Shown: positions 18,410 through 27,455 of the stretch, in pieces
Position numbering within the stretch: position 1 is the first letter of the stretch
Layout: every line of letters starts with the position of its first letter
DNA from: Candidatus Hydrogenedentota bacterium
Lineage (GTDB): Bacteria > Hydrogenedentota > Hydrogenedentia > Hydrogenedentales > JAEUWI01
Assembly: GCA_016791475.1 (NCBI GenBank)
Contig: JAEUWI010000023.1
Location: 1 to 64,000 of the forward strand
Direction of reading: 5' to 3'
DNA: 64,000 nt
Translations under genes and position numbers: made by a program
Notes under the pieces: model-generated
Databases searched by the model: none
What the model was told of the DNA's origin: nothing
Seen by the model: the letters and a program-made list of their open reading frames with translations, nothing else

Positions 18410-19753
18410 TCAGTCCTCCGGCCCCGCTTCAATTGTCGGGTGCAGGGGGGTCAGCAGGACTTCTCGAACCCGGCGCACGTCCGCCAGAGAGACCGTCCAG
18501 GTATAGGGGCCCACTTCGATTGCCTCGCCGACCACGGGCAGTCGCCCGATCACCTGAGAAACATAGCCGCCCACGGTGTCCACGTCTTCCTCCGCCGGGT
18601 CGATATCGAGACCGGGCACATACTGTACAAATTCGTGGAGCGGAAGCCGTCCGTTGACCCGATAGCCGTCCCCTTCGGGCTTGACCATGTCGGCGGCGAA
18701 GAGGTCGAATTCGTCCTTGATGTCCCCCACCATTTCTTCGATGACATCTTCCAGGGTGACAATGCCGATGGTGGCGCCGTATTCGTCGACCACGACGGCG
18801 AGATGGAGCCGGGCGCGCTGGAAGTGTCGGAGGGCCTCCAGCACGTTGAGGTGGTCGGGCAGAAAGACGACATCGCGCTTGATCTTCATGAGGTCAATCT
18901 CGGCGGTGCCGAAGACGTGGAGGGCCGTTCCGGGAACGGCGGCCACCTTCTCCGGACCGGGCTTCGGCGCCACGGACTCGATATTGAAGCGCCCCGGTGT
19001 GAGATCCATGACTTTCATCAGGTCTTTGCCGTGAACCATGCCGACAACATGATCGATGTCGCCATCGCACAAGGGCAGGCGGGTATAGGGGCAGCGTTTT
19101 ACAATCGAAAGTATTTCTTCGATGGGCTGGCTGACGAGGAGATACATGACTTCGGTGCGCGGGGTCATGATCTGGCGCACGCGGATGCTTTCGAGTTCGG
19201 AGGCGGCCTGGATCATGCGGGACTGATGGGGGTCCATGAGGGGCGAACTGGCGGCCAGCGCGGCGATTTCCTGGAGGGTGGTGTCTTTGCCCGTATCCTC
19301 GGAGCCGGAGAAGGGCCGGTTGATGAGCTGAATAAACCACAGTACCGGACTCAAGAGTCGAACAAGGACCTCCAGCGGGGGGGCGATGAGGGGCGCGAGC
19401 ACGCCATTGTAGCGGACGCCGATGGTCTTGGGGAGGATCTCGGTGAACTGTAGCATGAGGTAGGTAAAGACGACGGAAAAGATCACCAGTCCCTTGGGCC
19501 CGAAGCTGGTCTCGAACTGGGCACCCGCGATAGTGGCTCCCACGGTGTGCGCCGAGGTGTTTACGATGAGGATTACCGCAATCGGCTTTTCGATGTTGCC
19601 TTTGAAGTGCCGCCAGATTTTCGCGATGCCCGGCCGCTTCGCCTCCAGCGCGGCCACCTGGCTCGGCGTGTAGCTCAGCAGGGTGGCCTCAAGTAGAGAA
19701 CACAGGAAGGACAGCACAAGCGCGGAACCTACGCTGACAAAGAAGATCGTCAT
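18410..19753 (-). CDS. CNNM/CorC (HlyC)-family membrane protein
   Basis: 447-aa member of the CNNM/CorC family, implicated in Mg2+/Co2+ efflux. The order is: N-terminal DUF21 membrane domain (MTIFFVSVGSALVLSFLCSL, SVVFTYLMLQFTEILPKTIG), a CBS pair (VRQIMTPRTEVMYLL; HLAVVVDEYGATIGIVTLED, VIEEMVGDIKDEF) and a C-terminal CorC_HlyC domain (YRVNGRLPLHEF, EEDVDTVGGYVSQVIGRLP). All domains are complete and the length is typical. The start at 19753 places the first transmembrane helix immediately, as in homologues. It stands upstream of the AmrS-like gene on the same strand, 100 bases apart, possibly co-transcribed. Confidence 0.85.
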   Translation of the reverse strand: MTIFFVSVGSALVLSFLCSLLEATLLSYTPSQVAALEAKRPGIAKIWRHFKGNIEKPIAVILIVNTSAHTVGATIAGAQFETSFGPKGLVIFSVVFTYLMLQFTEILPKTIGVRYNGVLAPLIAPPLEVLVRLLSPVLWFIQLINRPFSGSEDTGKDTTLQEIAALAASSPLMDPHQSRMIQAASELESIRVRQIMTPRTEVMYLLVSQPIEEILSIVKRCPYTRLPLCDGDIDHVVGMVHGKDLMKVMDLTPGRFNIESVAPKPGPEKVAAVPGTALHVFGTAEIDLMKIKRDVVFLPDHLNVLEALRHFQRARLHLAVVVDEYGATIGIVTLEDVIEEMVGDIKDEFDLFAADMVKPEGDGYRVNGRLPLHEFVQYVPGLDIDPAEEDVDTVGGYVSQVIGRLPVVGEAIEVGPYTWTVSLADVRRVREVLLTPLHPTIEAGPED

Positions 19754-19881
19754 TGAAACCCTGTCGCCTTTCGGATTGTGTGGTTGCTCAGGCTTCCCAG
19801 CATACGCGAAGCCGCCCCGTCGGGTCCAAAACACCCAAAAATTTGTATCCTCACCCGCCTTTTAAGTAGACTTCGCTCCCC

Positions 19882-19956
19882 GCCCCGATAGTTCAACGGA
19901 TAGAACGTTCGCCTCCTAAGCGAGCGATACAGGTTCGATTCCTGTTCGGGGCACCA
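19882..19956 (+). tRNA. tRNA-Arg (anticodon CCT)
   Basis: A full cloverleaf is visible. The 7-bp acceptor stem is GCCCCGA/TCGGGGC, the D arm contains AGTTCAACGGATAGAA, the anticodon loop CTCCTAA gives anticodon CCT, and the T arm is ACAGG-TTCGATT-CCTGT. CCA is encoded at 19954-19956. It lies between two protein genes and ends 6 bases before the convergent FapA-like gene. No integrase or duplicated 3' end was seen. Confidence 0.95.
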
Positions 19957-19962
19957 TTTCTG

Positions 19963-21981
19963 CTATCGCTGGGGCAATCGCACGACGACCCCGTTTCGTA
20001 TGCCATAGGCCGCCGCCTCTTCGGAGTTGTCCCCCGTCGTGAAGAGCACGCCCCCCGCGCCCGCGCCGCTCTGCAGCACGAGTTCCTCCACGTGGATTCG
20101 GACTTGCCCGCGAAATATACCCTCGGCGCGGGGATCCGGCTTCTGGGCCGTCAGATCGAGGTGGTACGATTCCCGGAGCTTCTTCTGGGCCTGGGCCAGT
20201 TCCGCCTCCCGCTCGGCGGCCTCTTCCCGATAGCGTTGAACCCACTCGTTGCGCTTCTTGAGCAGGCCGAGCATCCGCCGCACAAAGGGCGTCTCCATCC
20301 GCTTGACCACCGGGTCTTCCGGGCCCCGCTGCCGGGCCGCCCGGGCCAGTTGCAGAAGCACGGGCTGGCTGGTGCCGGCGGCCTGGGTCCGCTGGATAAG
20401 GGCCTTGCGGCTCTCGTCCCCCGCCACGCGAAGCTGGAGCGCACTGACCTTTTCCTCCAATTGAAACACTTCCTCCTGCCAGGATTTTCGCGACTCGTGG
20501 AAACGGAGAATCGCTCGCGACAGGGCATCGTCCGCGCCGGCGCCCGAGGATTGGGCGTGGAGGGCCACCAGTTCTTCCCACTCTCGGTCGAGTTCCTCGG
20601 GATAGCTGCCCTCCATCTTCAGCTCGCCCAGCTCTTTTGTGACCTCGGCCAGGCTGCGCTGAATCGCGCGCTGCACGGAGTGCCGGCTGGCGGGATCTTC
20701 CGACCCGTTGGTTTTGCGGTCGCGCAGGATACCCGTCAGTGATTTCGTCAGCAGGTGCAAGCCCATCATGAGGCGCAATAAAAAGGCGCGGCGGCGCTTG
20801 AGGGAATCGACCTGCAGCAGATCTTCCGGCGCTCCGGTTCCGCTGCAGATGTACAGGAGCGCGGTACTCGCGTAGTGCTCCGCTTCATCGGCCTGGCGGT
20901 CCCGCAACTGATCAAGATAGGCGATTCGGGCCTGCAGGCGGTTTGCGGCGCGCAGAAGCGTCACCGCGTCCTTGGGCAGCGACTCACCAAAATCTTCATA
21001 TCCGATGGTGGTCCTGAGCACGATATCGACGGGGCGCTGCTCCGTGTGGACGAACGCCTCCGCCTTGAGCAGGTTTGTGACGTGCCAACACCCCCCGTTC
21101 ACGGACTGATCTACGCGAATTCGCGGGGAAAAGTAGGTGCCCTGGATGGCGGACTCGCGAACCCGCAACTGGGTTCCGGCGTAGACCAGATCGGGCGACT
21201 GGGAAACCGCGCAGGCGATACGCCCGAGCTTGGCGATCACCGTCGCGCGGTTTACGATGCCCCGGGCGCGGATACTTCCATGTTGCGCGATGAGTAGTCC
21301 CGCGATATTCTCCTGCACCTCGGCATGCTCGCTGACCAGCAGGCGCCCCAGCACATAGCCACTCACATAGCAGGTGCCCCGTTCGGCCACGACCGCCGTA
21401 CCGTCGGGCACGTCACCCACAATCTTGATGCCGCCTCCGTGAACCAGCACCGGGCCGCGAAAGACTTCCGGGAGGCCGCCAAAGCTGCGGATTTCCCGGT
21501 GGGGCGCCTCGCGAATCGTCGCTTCCGTGGCGATGAGAATGCGCCGCGAAAGATTGGGCAGTCCCCGTAGCGGGGCCAGGGTCTCCCGTCGCTTTTCGAT
21601 GGCCTCGATATGGGGCCCGATCTGATCGAGGGGCCGCTGGAACTGACTTCTCACCTTGGCGCGAAGGATGAGGCCATGGACAAAGAAAAGAAAGTCCAGC
21701 TCATCGCGCAAGAGGCCATCCGGCCCCTGGGTGAGCAGGGCATCGATGCTGAGCCGGAGCACCGGCTGTTGACGAGCGCCCTCGGTGACGCGTTGCAGGC
21801 GAACCTTGTCCGCCGACCACTCCGCGATCCGTACGGGCAGCTCTGCAAAGGGTCCGATCGCGCCGGGCTCGTCCAGCCAGGAGTTGTACCAGGCCTGTGC
21901 GAGGGCGATATCTTCCAGTGTCAACGCGAGCAGGCGCTCGGACGGCGCGTCTACGATATATCGCGCCAGATGTTCATCCAT
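19963..21981 (-). CDS. FapA/DUF342-like beta-helix protein with coiled coil
   Basis: 672-aa cytoplasmic-looking protein, probably of the DUF342/FapA (polymer-forming) group. The start at 21981 has GGAGG seven bases upstream (MDEHLARYIVDAPSERLLAL). Residues 180-300 show the short repeated strands of a right-handed beta-helix: GPVLVHGGGIKIVGDVPDGT, AVVAERGTCYVSGYVLG, IAGLLIAQHGSIRARGIV, NRATVIAKLG. A long helical and coiled-coil region (380-620) follows, rich in Glu, Arg, Gln and Leu. DUF342 proteins in flagellated bacteria relate to flagellar placement, but no flagellar gene is near, so the role is open. Family assignment rests on pattern, not search. Confidence 0.5.
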   Translation of the reverse strand: MDEHLARYIVDAPSERLLALTLEDIALAQAWYNSWLDEPGAIGPFAELPVRIAEWSADKVRLQRVTEGARQQPVLRLSIDALLTQGPDGLLRDELDFLFFVHGLILRAKVRSQFQRPLDQIGPHIEAIEKRRETLAPLRGLPNLSRRILIATEATIREAPHREIRSFGGLPEVFRGPVLVHGGGIKIVGDVPDGTAVVAERGTCYVSGYVLGRLLVSEHAEVQENIAGLLIAQHGSIRARGIVNRATVIAKLGRIACAVSQSPDLVYAGTQLRVRESAIQGTYFSPRIRVDQSVNGGCWHVTNLLKAEAFVHTEQRPVDIVLRTTIGYEDFGESLPKDAVTLLRAANRLQARIAYLDQLRDRQADEAEHYASTALLYICSGTGAPEDLLQVDSLKRRRAFLLRLMMGLHLLTKSLTGILRDRKTNGSEDPASRHSVQRAIQRSLAEVTKELGELKMEGSYPEELDREWEELVALHAQSSGAGADDALSRAILRFHESRKSWQEEVFQLEEKVSALQLRVAGDESRKALIQRTQAAGTSQPVLLQLARAARQRGPEDPVVKRMETPFVRRMLGLLKKRNEWVQRYREEAAEREAELAQAQKKLRESYHLDLTAQKPDPRAEGIFRGQVRIHVEELVLQSGAGAGGVLFTTGDNSEEAAAYGIRNGVVVRLPQR

Positions 21982-22004
21982 AGGGGCCTCCGCGACCACT
22001 ATAG

Positions 22005-22203
22005 CAATTGACAATTGACAATTGACAATTGACGACGGAGAAGCCTATGAGTCTTATGAGTCTTATGGGTCTTATGGGTCTTATGGGTCTTATGGGTCTT
22101 ATGGGTCTTATGGGTCTTATGGGTCTTATGGGTCTTATGGGTCTTATGGGTCTTATGGGGCGTATGGGGCGTATGGGGCGTATGGGGCATGGGGCGTATG
22201 GGG
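22005..22203. repeat. Compound tandem array: CAATTGA x4 and GTCTTATGR x12
   Basis: The heptamer CAATTGA occurs four times (22005-22032). After a 16-base gap, the nonamer GTCTTATGG/A occurs twelve times (22051-22158), then GGCGTATGG three times (22159-22185) and degenerate copies. A single inverted heptamer-like GTCAACTG follows at about 22214. The array lies between the divergent FapA-like and ychF genes. The same heptamer/nonamer combination recurs at 58201. Confidence 0.95.
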
Positions 22204-22333
22204 AATCTGGATTGTCAACTGGTTTGCCCCCATTTCCGCCGCCGTGCTACACTCTCGGCTGCTTCCCCTTCACTTCGATGCCGCCCCGCGTGTGCCCCGG
22301 AGTCCGAAAACCAACCCCCGCATGAGGAATACC

Positions 22334-23434
22334 ATGGCACTGAGCATCGGCATCGTCGGCCTGCCCAACGTAGGCAAGAGCACCACTTTCAACGCCCTCA
22401 CCAAGGCGCAGAACGCGGAGGCGGCCAACTATCCCTTCTGCACGATTGAGCCGAACAAGGCCATCGTGCCGGTGCCGGATCCCCGAATCGCGAAGCTGGT
22501 GGAGATTGTGAAGCCCCAGCGCGTGCAGTATGCCACGGTCGAATTCGTCGATATTGCCGGCCTTGTGAAGGGCGCGAGCAAGGGCGAAGGCCTGGGCAAC
22601 CAGTTCCTCGGCAACATCCGCGAAACTCAGGCCATCGTTCACGTTGTGCGCTGCTTTGAGGATGCCAACGTCATCCATGTGAACGCCCAGCCCGACCCGA
22701 AGGACGACATTGAGACGATCCAGACCGAGCTGCTCCTGGCCGATCTTCAGCAGCTTGAGAAGAAGATCGACAAACTAAAGAAGCAGGCCAAAGGCGACAA
22801 AAAGCTCCAGTCCCAGCTCGATGTGGCCGAGTCGCTGGCAAAACACCTCGAGAGCGGCGAGCCCGCGAGCAACTTCGCCGACCGCAATTCAGACGCCTAC
22901 CTGACCCTGGAGCAGGAGATGAAGTTCATCACGGCAAAGACCGTGATTTACGCCGCCAACGTGGATGAGGCGGGCCTCGGCGAAGACAACGCCTACGTGG
23001 CCGTCGTTCGCGAGATCGCTGCGCGGGAAAATGCCGAAGTGGTGAAGCTCTGCGCGAAGATGGAAGAAGAAATGGTCGACATGAGCGACGAGGAGCGCCA
23101 GGAATTCCTGACCGATCTCGGCGCGGAAGAGAGCGGCCTGGACCAGGTGATTCACAAAGGCTTCAAGGCGCTGGGGCTCATCGCCTATTTCACCGCGGGC
23201 GTGAAGGAAGTGCGCGCCTGGACGATCCACAATGGGGACACCGCCCCCCAGGCGGCCGGCGTGATCCACACCGACTTCGAGCGCGGCTTCATCCGCGCGG
23301 AAGTCATCGCCTACGACGCGTATTGCCAGCACAACGGTGAAGCCGGGGCCAAGGCCGCCGGCGTCATGCGCGTGGAAGGCAAGGAGTACGTGGTGAAGGA
23401 CGGCGACGTGATGCACTTCCGGTTTAACGTGTAG
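22334..23434 (+). CDS. ychF: Redox-regulated ribosome-associated ATPase YchF
   Basis: 366-aa Obg-family P-loop NTPase, of the usual family length. The G1 motif [18 protein letters not shown]3 region [17 protein letters not shown], a central coiled coil ([20 protein letters not shown]) and a C-terminal TGS domain ending [13 protein letters not shown] are all present. YchF binds ATP in preference to GTP and associates with ribosomes. The ATG at 22334 has GAGGAA upstream; the frame is open further upstream only because the 9-mer array has a unit divisible by three. The promoter region contains that array. A structured intergenic element follows the stop by 4 bases. Confidence 0.95.
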   Translation: MALSIGIVGLPNVGKSTTFNALTKAQNAEAANYPFCTIEPNKAIVPVPDPRIAKLVEIVKPQRVQYATVEFVDIAGLVKGASKGEGLGNQFLGNIRETQAIVHVVRCFEDANVIHVNAQPDPKDDIETIQTELLLADLQQLEKKIDKLKKQAKGDKKLQSQLDVAESLAKHLESGEPASNFADRNSDAYLTLEQEMKFITAKTVIYAANVDEAGLGEDNAYVAVVREIAARENAEVVKLCAKMEEEMVDMSDEERQEFLTDLGAEESGLDQVIHKGFKALGLIAYFTAGVKEVRAWTIHNGDTAPQAAGVIHTDFERGFIRAEVIAYDAYCQHNGEAGAKAAGVMRVEGKEYVVKDGDVMHFRFNV

Positions 23435-23438
23435 AAAA

Positions 23439-23517
23439 GCGGGAGAACGGACTTTCCTGTCCGTTTAAGCGTGCAACTTTGATGCACGATACGCGGGTTG
23501 AAAACCCGCGCTCCCGC
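23439..23517. repeat. Four-stem cloverleaf-like intergenic element
   Basis: An outer stem GCGGGAG (23439-23445) / CTCCCGC (23511-23517) encloses three hairpins: AACGGAC/GTCCGTT (23446-23465), CGTGCA/TGCACG (23470-23488) and CGCGGGTT/AACCCGCG (23492-23510). It fills nearly the whole gap between the convergent ychF and phosphatidyltransferase genes. It may act as a bidirectional terminator or be a REP/BIME-type repeat. Confidence 0.7.
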
Positions 23518-24126
23518 CTAAATATTCCGCCGTATCCCCCGGAATCCGGTCAGCACCTTGACCGTCAACACCGCCACGCAGATCCACAGCACCCAATCCA
23601 GGCTTCCGGGCCACCACCACCTCTCCACGGCGATCCACGCGTACACATAGAAGCGTGGACGAAATAGCCACGTGTAGGGGTCCTTCATCGCATTTCGCGC
23701 CATGGCGAAGAGCACCACCACCGTGTAGGTCACGATGTACAACACGCCCGGCAGCATGCCCACGGTCCCCGCCCACATGAGCATGATGGTCGAGGCTGCG
23801 ATTACAGTCTGATCGGCCATGCTGTCGGTAAACGAGCCCTTCCGCGAATCCGTCCCCAGGTGACGCGCCAGCGGGCCGTCCAACCCGTCGATGACCACGT
23901 GCAGCACCAGCGCAAACAACGCCCACGCCGGACTGACAGGATAGAGCGGGCAAAAGGCCAGCCCCGCCAGCAACGACAGGACCGTCAGGTGGTCCGGCGT
24001 CACGCGGCATGCCGCCAGCAGTCGAAGCAGCGGTCCGAACCACCGCGCGCGCATCTGCTGCGTACGCACCATCCAGGCACGCTCCCCCGCCGAGTAGACA
24101 TCGGCTTTCGCGTCATTCTCGTGCAT
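23518..24126 (-). CDS. CDP-alcohol phosphatidyltransferase family protein
   Basis: 202-aa membrane enzyme that joins a CDP-activated lipid or alcohol to an acceptor alcohol, releasing CMP. The full catalytic signature is present at about residues 75-101: DGLDGPLARHLG then G-SFT-D-SMA-D, fitting DxxDGxxAR-8-GxxxDxxxD. Several membrane helices follow (WALFALVLHVVIDG, VLYIVTYTVVVLFAMA, WVLWICVAVLTVKVL). The start at 24126 has GAGGAG upstream. The gene is divergent from a PHP-glycosyltransferase fusion; the two together suggest glycolipid or phosphoglycolipid synthesis, but the acceptor is unknown. The length fits the phosphatidylglycerol- or inositol-phosphate-synthase class. Confidence 0.85.
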   Translation of the reverse strand: MHENDAKADVYSAGERAWMVRTQQMRARWFGPLLRLLAACRVTPDHLTVLSLLAGLAFCPLYPVSPAWALFALVLHVVIDGLDGPLARHLGTDSRKGSFTDSMADQTVIAASTIMLMWAGTVGMLPGVLYIVTYTVVVLFAMARNAMKDPYTWLFRPRFYVYAWIAVERWWWPGSLDWVLWICVAVLTVKVLTGFRGIRRNI

Positions 24127-24305
24127 GCGACTTGCTCCTCTATTACCGAAGCCAGTATACGCGGACCGATGGTCCCCCTTCGAATTGACGGAATGGCACA
24201 CGCATTTTGAATGCCCCCTTAGCGCTCCGCTAACCGCGCACCGGTATTATCAGTACAGACGCGAAAAGAAATTGGCGGCTACCAAGAGAGAGGATGCTCC
24301 TGAAT

Positions 24306-26792
24306 ATGCGCGTGGATCTGCACTGTCACTCCAAATGGTCGAAGCGTCCGTCCCTGTGGCTGATGCAGAAGATCAACTGCCCCGAAAGCTTCTCCGAACC
24401 GCTGGCCATGTACCGGATCCTGCGGGAGAAGGGTATGGACGCCGTCACCATCACCGACCACAACGTGATCGACGGGGCATTGGAGATCGCACACCTCCCC
24501 AATACTTTTGTCGGCTGCGAGTACACCACCTACTTCCCCGCCGACAACTGCAAAGTGCACATTCTCGTCTACCGCCAGTCGGAGCGCCAGCACCGCGAAC
24601 TCACCGAAGCCCGAAAGAACATCTTCGACCTGGTGAGTTATTTGCAGCAGAGCGGACTCCCCCATGTCTGCGCCCACCCCTTCTTCTGGATCAACGACCG
24701 TCTCACGCTGGAGCACGTGGAGCAGCTCGTGCTCCTCTTCAAAAACTGGGAACTCAACGGCGACATGAACCCCGCCATGAACGACGCGGTGAGCACCCTG
24801 GTGCGGCACCTGAACCGGGCCGACATCGAGCGGCTGAGCAACAAGCACGGCTTCGCGCCGAACTTTGAGCGCCCCTGGGAAAAGAACTTCACCAGCGGCA
24901 GCGACGACCACAGTTGCCTCGGTTTGGCGACCTCCTACACGGAGGTGGCCCGGGCCGCGGACATCGACGATTTCTTCGCCGGCATCGATGAAGGGCAGAC
25001 GGCCATCACCTGCGGCGTCGCCACGCCCAACGCCTTCGCCCGCCGGATCTACAGCATCGCGTTCCAATTCTATAAGTCCCGCTTCAACCTCGATCCTTAT
25101 GTCGAGAAGGATGTATTCCTGAATTTCCTGGATCGCACGCTGACCACACCGCAGGACGCCACCCCCCAGGCGCCGCCGTGGTATCACGTGCTCCGGTCGC
25201 GCCGCCGCGCCGCGCGCAATCTGAAGGACGAAAACTCCATCTTCCGAATCGCGCGCCACGAAGCCGAGCGGCTCATCCTGAGCGACCCCAAGCTCATGAC
25301 CATCGTGAAGGGCGCCCACAACACGCCGGAAACCCTGGACTGGCAGTGGTACGACTTCGTGACCCAGGTGACCGGCCGCGTGCTGCACCATGTGGAGAAG
25401 CACTTCTTTGAGCGCATCCTCAAGGGCCAGTTCTTCGATATTTTCCACACCGCCGGTGCCGCTGGCGCGCTCTACACCCTCCTCGCGCCCTACTTCGTGT
25501 CCTACTCCCTCCATCGGAAAGAGCAGACGTGGAGCCGCGAGGTGCTGGAACATTTCCACGGCGACAAACCCTGGTTTAGAGCCGAGGAAGCCAAGCCCCG
25601 CGTCGCCCACTTCACCGACACCTATTTCGAGGTGAATGGTGTGGCCCGCACGCTCCAGCAGCACCGCGACATGGCCCAGCACCTCGAAATGGATTATGAG
25701 ATCATCACCTGTGTCGCCGAGAAGCACGCGGCCCAGCGGGGCGTGCGCCACTTCAACGCCGTGGGCAGCTTCGCCTTTCCGGAGTACCCCGAGATCAAGC
25801 TGCTGACGCCGCCCTTCCTCGAAATGCTCCACCACTGCTACGAAGCGGGCTACACTCACATCCATTCGGCCACCCCCGGCCCCATGGGCCTCGCCGCCCT
25901 CGGCATCGCCCGGATCCTCCACCTCCCCATCAGCGGCACCTATCACACCGCCTTTCCGCAATACGGCAAGAACCTCACGGAAGACCGCTACGTGGAGGAT
26001 ATGCTCTGGAAGGCCATGATCTGGTATTACGATCAAATGGACGCCGTCTTCGTCCCGTCCGAAGTATTTGGAAAAGAACTCATGGAACACGGCATCAAAA
26101 GCGAAAAAATCAAGACCTACCCCCGGGGCTGCGACATCGTGCAGTTCCACCCGGACAAGCGCTGCAACATTCTCCACGAGCGCTTTGGCGTGCCCGACGA
26201 CGGCGCGGTCAAGATCCTCTATGTGGGGCGCGTGTCCCATGAAAAAAATCTGGCCCTACTCGTGGAGGCCTTCTGGCAGCTCTACACCGAGGGCATCAAC
26301 GCGCGCCTCATCGTCGTGGGCGATGGCCCCTATCGCGCGGAAATGACCGCCGCGCTGGTGGATGCCCCGGCCCACTTCACCGGCTATGTGGAGGGTGAGG
26401 AACTGGCGCGGATCTACGCCTCCGCCGATTTCATGGTCTTCCCCAGCACCACCGACACCTTCGGCAACGTCGTGCTCGAAGCCCAGGCCAGCGGCATCCC
26501 CATCATCGTCAGCGATCAGGGCGGACCAAAGGAGAACCTCATCGACGGCGAAACGGGCTTCGTCGTCCAGGCCAGCCTGGCCGACGGCTTCGCCGCAGCC
26601 ATGCGCACCCTTTGCGCCGACGCGGCGCTCCGCCAGCGCATGGGCGCCGCCGCCCGCCGCTACATGAGCACCCGCGACTTCCAGAGCGCGTTCAAGACCC
26701 TGGTCGATCTCTACACGGGAGAGACCACCGAACCCACGAGCCGACCCGAAGACCTCCCCTTCTCCGGCCTCCTCAAAATAGGCGGCCTCTAA
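24306..26792 (+). CDS. PHP phosphoesterase - GT4 glycosyltransferase fusion
   Basis: 828-aa two-enzyme fusion. Residues 1-210 are a PHP domain: MRVDLHCHSKWS, VTITDHNVIDGAL, VGCEYTTYF, HVCAHPFFWIND and SGSDDHSCLG supply the metal ligands. Residues 210-430 form a helical linker. Residues 435-815 are a GT-B family 4 glycosyltransferase with ARVAHFTDTYFEVNGVAR, ILYVGRVSHEKNLALLVEAF, LIVVGDGPYR and the nucleotide-sugar segment TDTFGNVVLEAQASGIPI. The GT half most resembles mannosyltransferases acting on lipid acceptors. The ATG at 24306 is preferred on spacing to GAGAGG, though 24294 is possible. A lipid glycosylation role fits the neighbouring CDP-alcohol enzyme; this is inference. Confidence 0.8.
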   Translation: MRVDLHCHSKWSKRPSLWLMQKINCPESFSEPLAMYRILREKGMDAVTITDHNVIDGALEIAHLPNTFVGCEYTTYFPADNCKVHILVYRQSERQHRELTEARKNIFDLVSYLQQSGLPHVCAHPFFWINDRLTLEHVEQLVLLFKNWELNGDMNPAMNDAVSTLVRHLNRADIERLSNKHGFAPNFERPWEKNFTSGSDDHSCLGLATSYTEVARAADIDDFFAGIDEGQTAITCGVATPNAFARRIYSIAFQFYKSRFNLDPYVEKDVFLNFLDRTLTTPQDATPQAPPWYHVLRSRRRAARNLKDENSIFRIARHEAERLILSDPKLMTIVKGAHNTPETLDWQWYDFVTQVTGRVLHHVEKHFFERILKGQFFDIFHTAGAAGALYTLLAPYFVSYSLHRKEQTWSREVLEHFHGDKPWFRAEEAKPRVAHFTDTYFEVNGVARTLQQHRDMAQHLEMDYEIITCVAEKHAAQRGVRHFNAVGSFAFPEYPEIKLLTPPFLEMLHHCYEAGYTHIHSATPGPMGLAALGIARILHLPISGTYHTAFPQYGKNLTEDRYVEDMLWKAMIWYYDQMDAVFVPSEVFGKELMEHGIKSEKIKTYPRGCDIVQFHPDKRCNILHERFGVPDDGAVKILYVGRVSHEKNLALLVEAFWQLYTEGINARLIVVGDGPYRAEMTAALVDAPAHFTGYVEGEELARIYASADFMVFPSTTDTFGNVVLEAQASGIPIIVSDQGGPKENLIDGETGFVVQASLADGFAAAMRTLCADAALRQRMGAAARRYMSTRDFQSAFKTLVDLYTGETTEPTSRPEDLPFSGLLKIGGL

Positions 26793-26892
26793 GGGACTGG
26801 CACGCCACACAACTCGCAATAGCGGATCCGACTATCGGTCAAACCCAATGATCCGAATCAAAGCAATGCACTCCAACCGGCGTGCCTGTCCC
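26793..26892. repeat. Inverted-repeat pair GGGACWGGCACGCC, 100 bp
   Basis: Arms GGGACTGGCACGCC (26793-26806) and GGCGTGCCTGTCCC (26879-26892) match at 13 of 14 positions and frame 72 bases. The left arm begins at the last base region of the glycosyltransferase stop. REPIN-like in layout. The rest of the 225-base gap to the next gene shows nothing recognisable. Confidence 0.65.
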
Positions 26893-27017
26893 GATCCGTC
26901 GCGGCAGTGACGCCAGCCTACGACACCCGCCCTGAGCGAGCGGCGCACTTTTCCCTTGACCCCTGCCGAGAATTCCTCTAGCATAACGCTATTCCGGCAG
27001 TACACGAGGGTCAGCCC

Positions 27018-27455
27018 ATGCAGCAAACCGTAAGCCTCAGTGACGTAGTCTTCCAGCTCTCCATAAATGGCCTGATAAACCGATTATCCGTTATGGCAGG
27101 TATTACTGTTGGAACCGTTCAGATCCTCATAGGCTGTGCGGTATTGGGACTCATCGCGTTGATAATCATACGCTTCAGCGAACCGCTTCTCTGGGTCATC
27201 TTCGGAAAGCCCGAGCCCGTCGAGCCCGCCCCCCTCCTCTTCAACGACGACCTCAACCCCATCACCGCCCAGGTGCTCGTCGGCCGCGAGGGCGTGGTCC
27301 AGGCCCCCCTCCGCCCCATGGGCAATGTGAAGCTCGACGGGCGCACCTACGTGGTCAAGTCCGAAGGCGAATACATCGACCCCGGCACGCCCGTGCGCGT
27401 GGACCGCATCGAGGGACCGCACATCATCGTGGTGCCCGTGACGGAGGAGGCGTGA
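27018..27455 (+). CDS. NfeD-like membrane protein (short form)
   Basis: 145-aa protein with one or two membrane helices (VQILIGCAVLGLIALIIIRF) and a C-terminal NfeD OB-fold domain: LVGREGVVQAPLRPMGNVKL, then DGRTYVVKSEGEYIDPGTPV and RVDRIEGPHIIVVPV. Short NfeD proteins lack the ClpP-class protease domain of long forms and normally pair with a stomatin/flotillin-type protein; none is adjacent here. The gene ends in GGAGGAGG that serves the next gene, with which it overlaps by one base (TGATG). Two NfeD-type proteins flank an unknown membrane protein in one operon. Confidence 0.8.
   Translation: MQQTVSLSDVVFQLSINGLINRLSVMAGITVGTVQILIGCAVLGLIALIIIRFSEPLLWVIFGKPEPVEPAPLLFNDDLNPITAQVLVGREGVVQAPLRPMGNVKLDGRTYVVKSEGEYIDPGTPVRVDRIEGPHIIVVPVTEEA

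Noticed and set aside
19882-19956. tRNA-Arg as integration site of a genomic island
   Set aside because: No integrase and no repeated 3' end of the tRNA found in the window.
22005-22203. CRISPR array
   Set aside because: Units are 7 and 9 bases with no spacers and no cas genes.
22022-22333. N-terminal Tyr-Gly-Ser repeat extension of YchF
   Set aside because: The frame is open only because the tandem 9-mer has no stop and a length divisible by three. YchF homologues begin at 22334, where a ribosome site is present.
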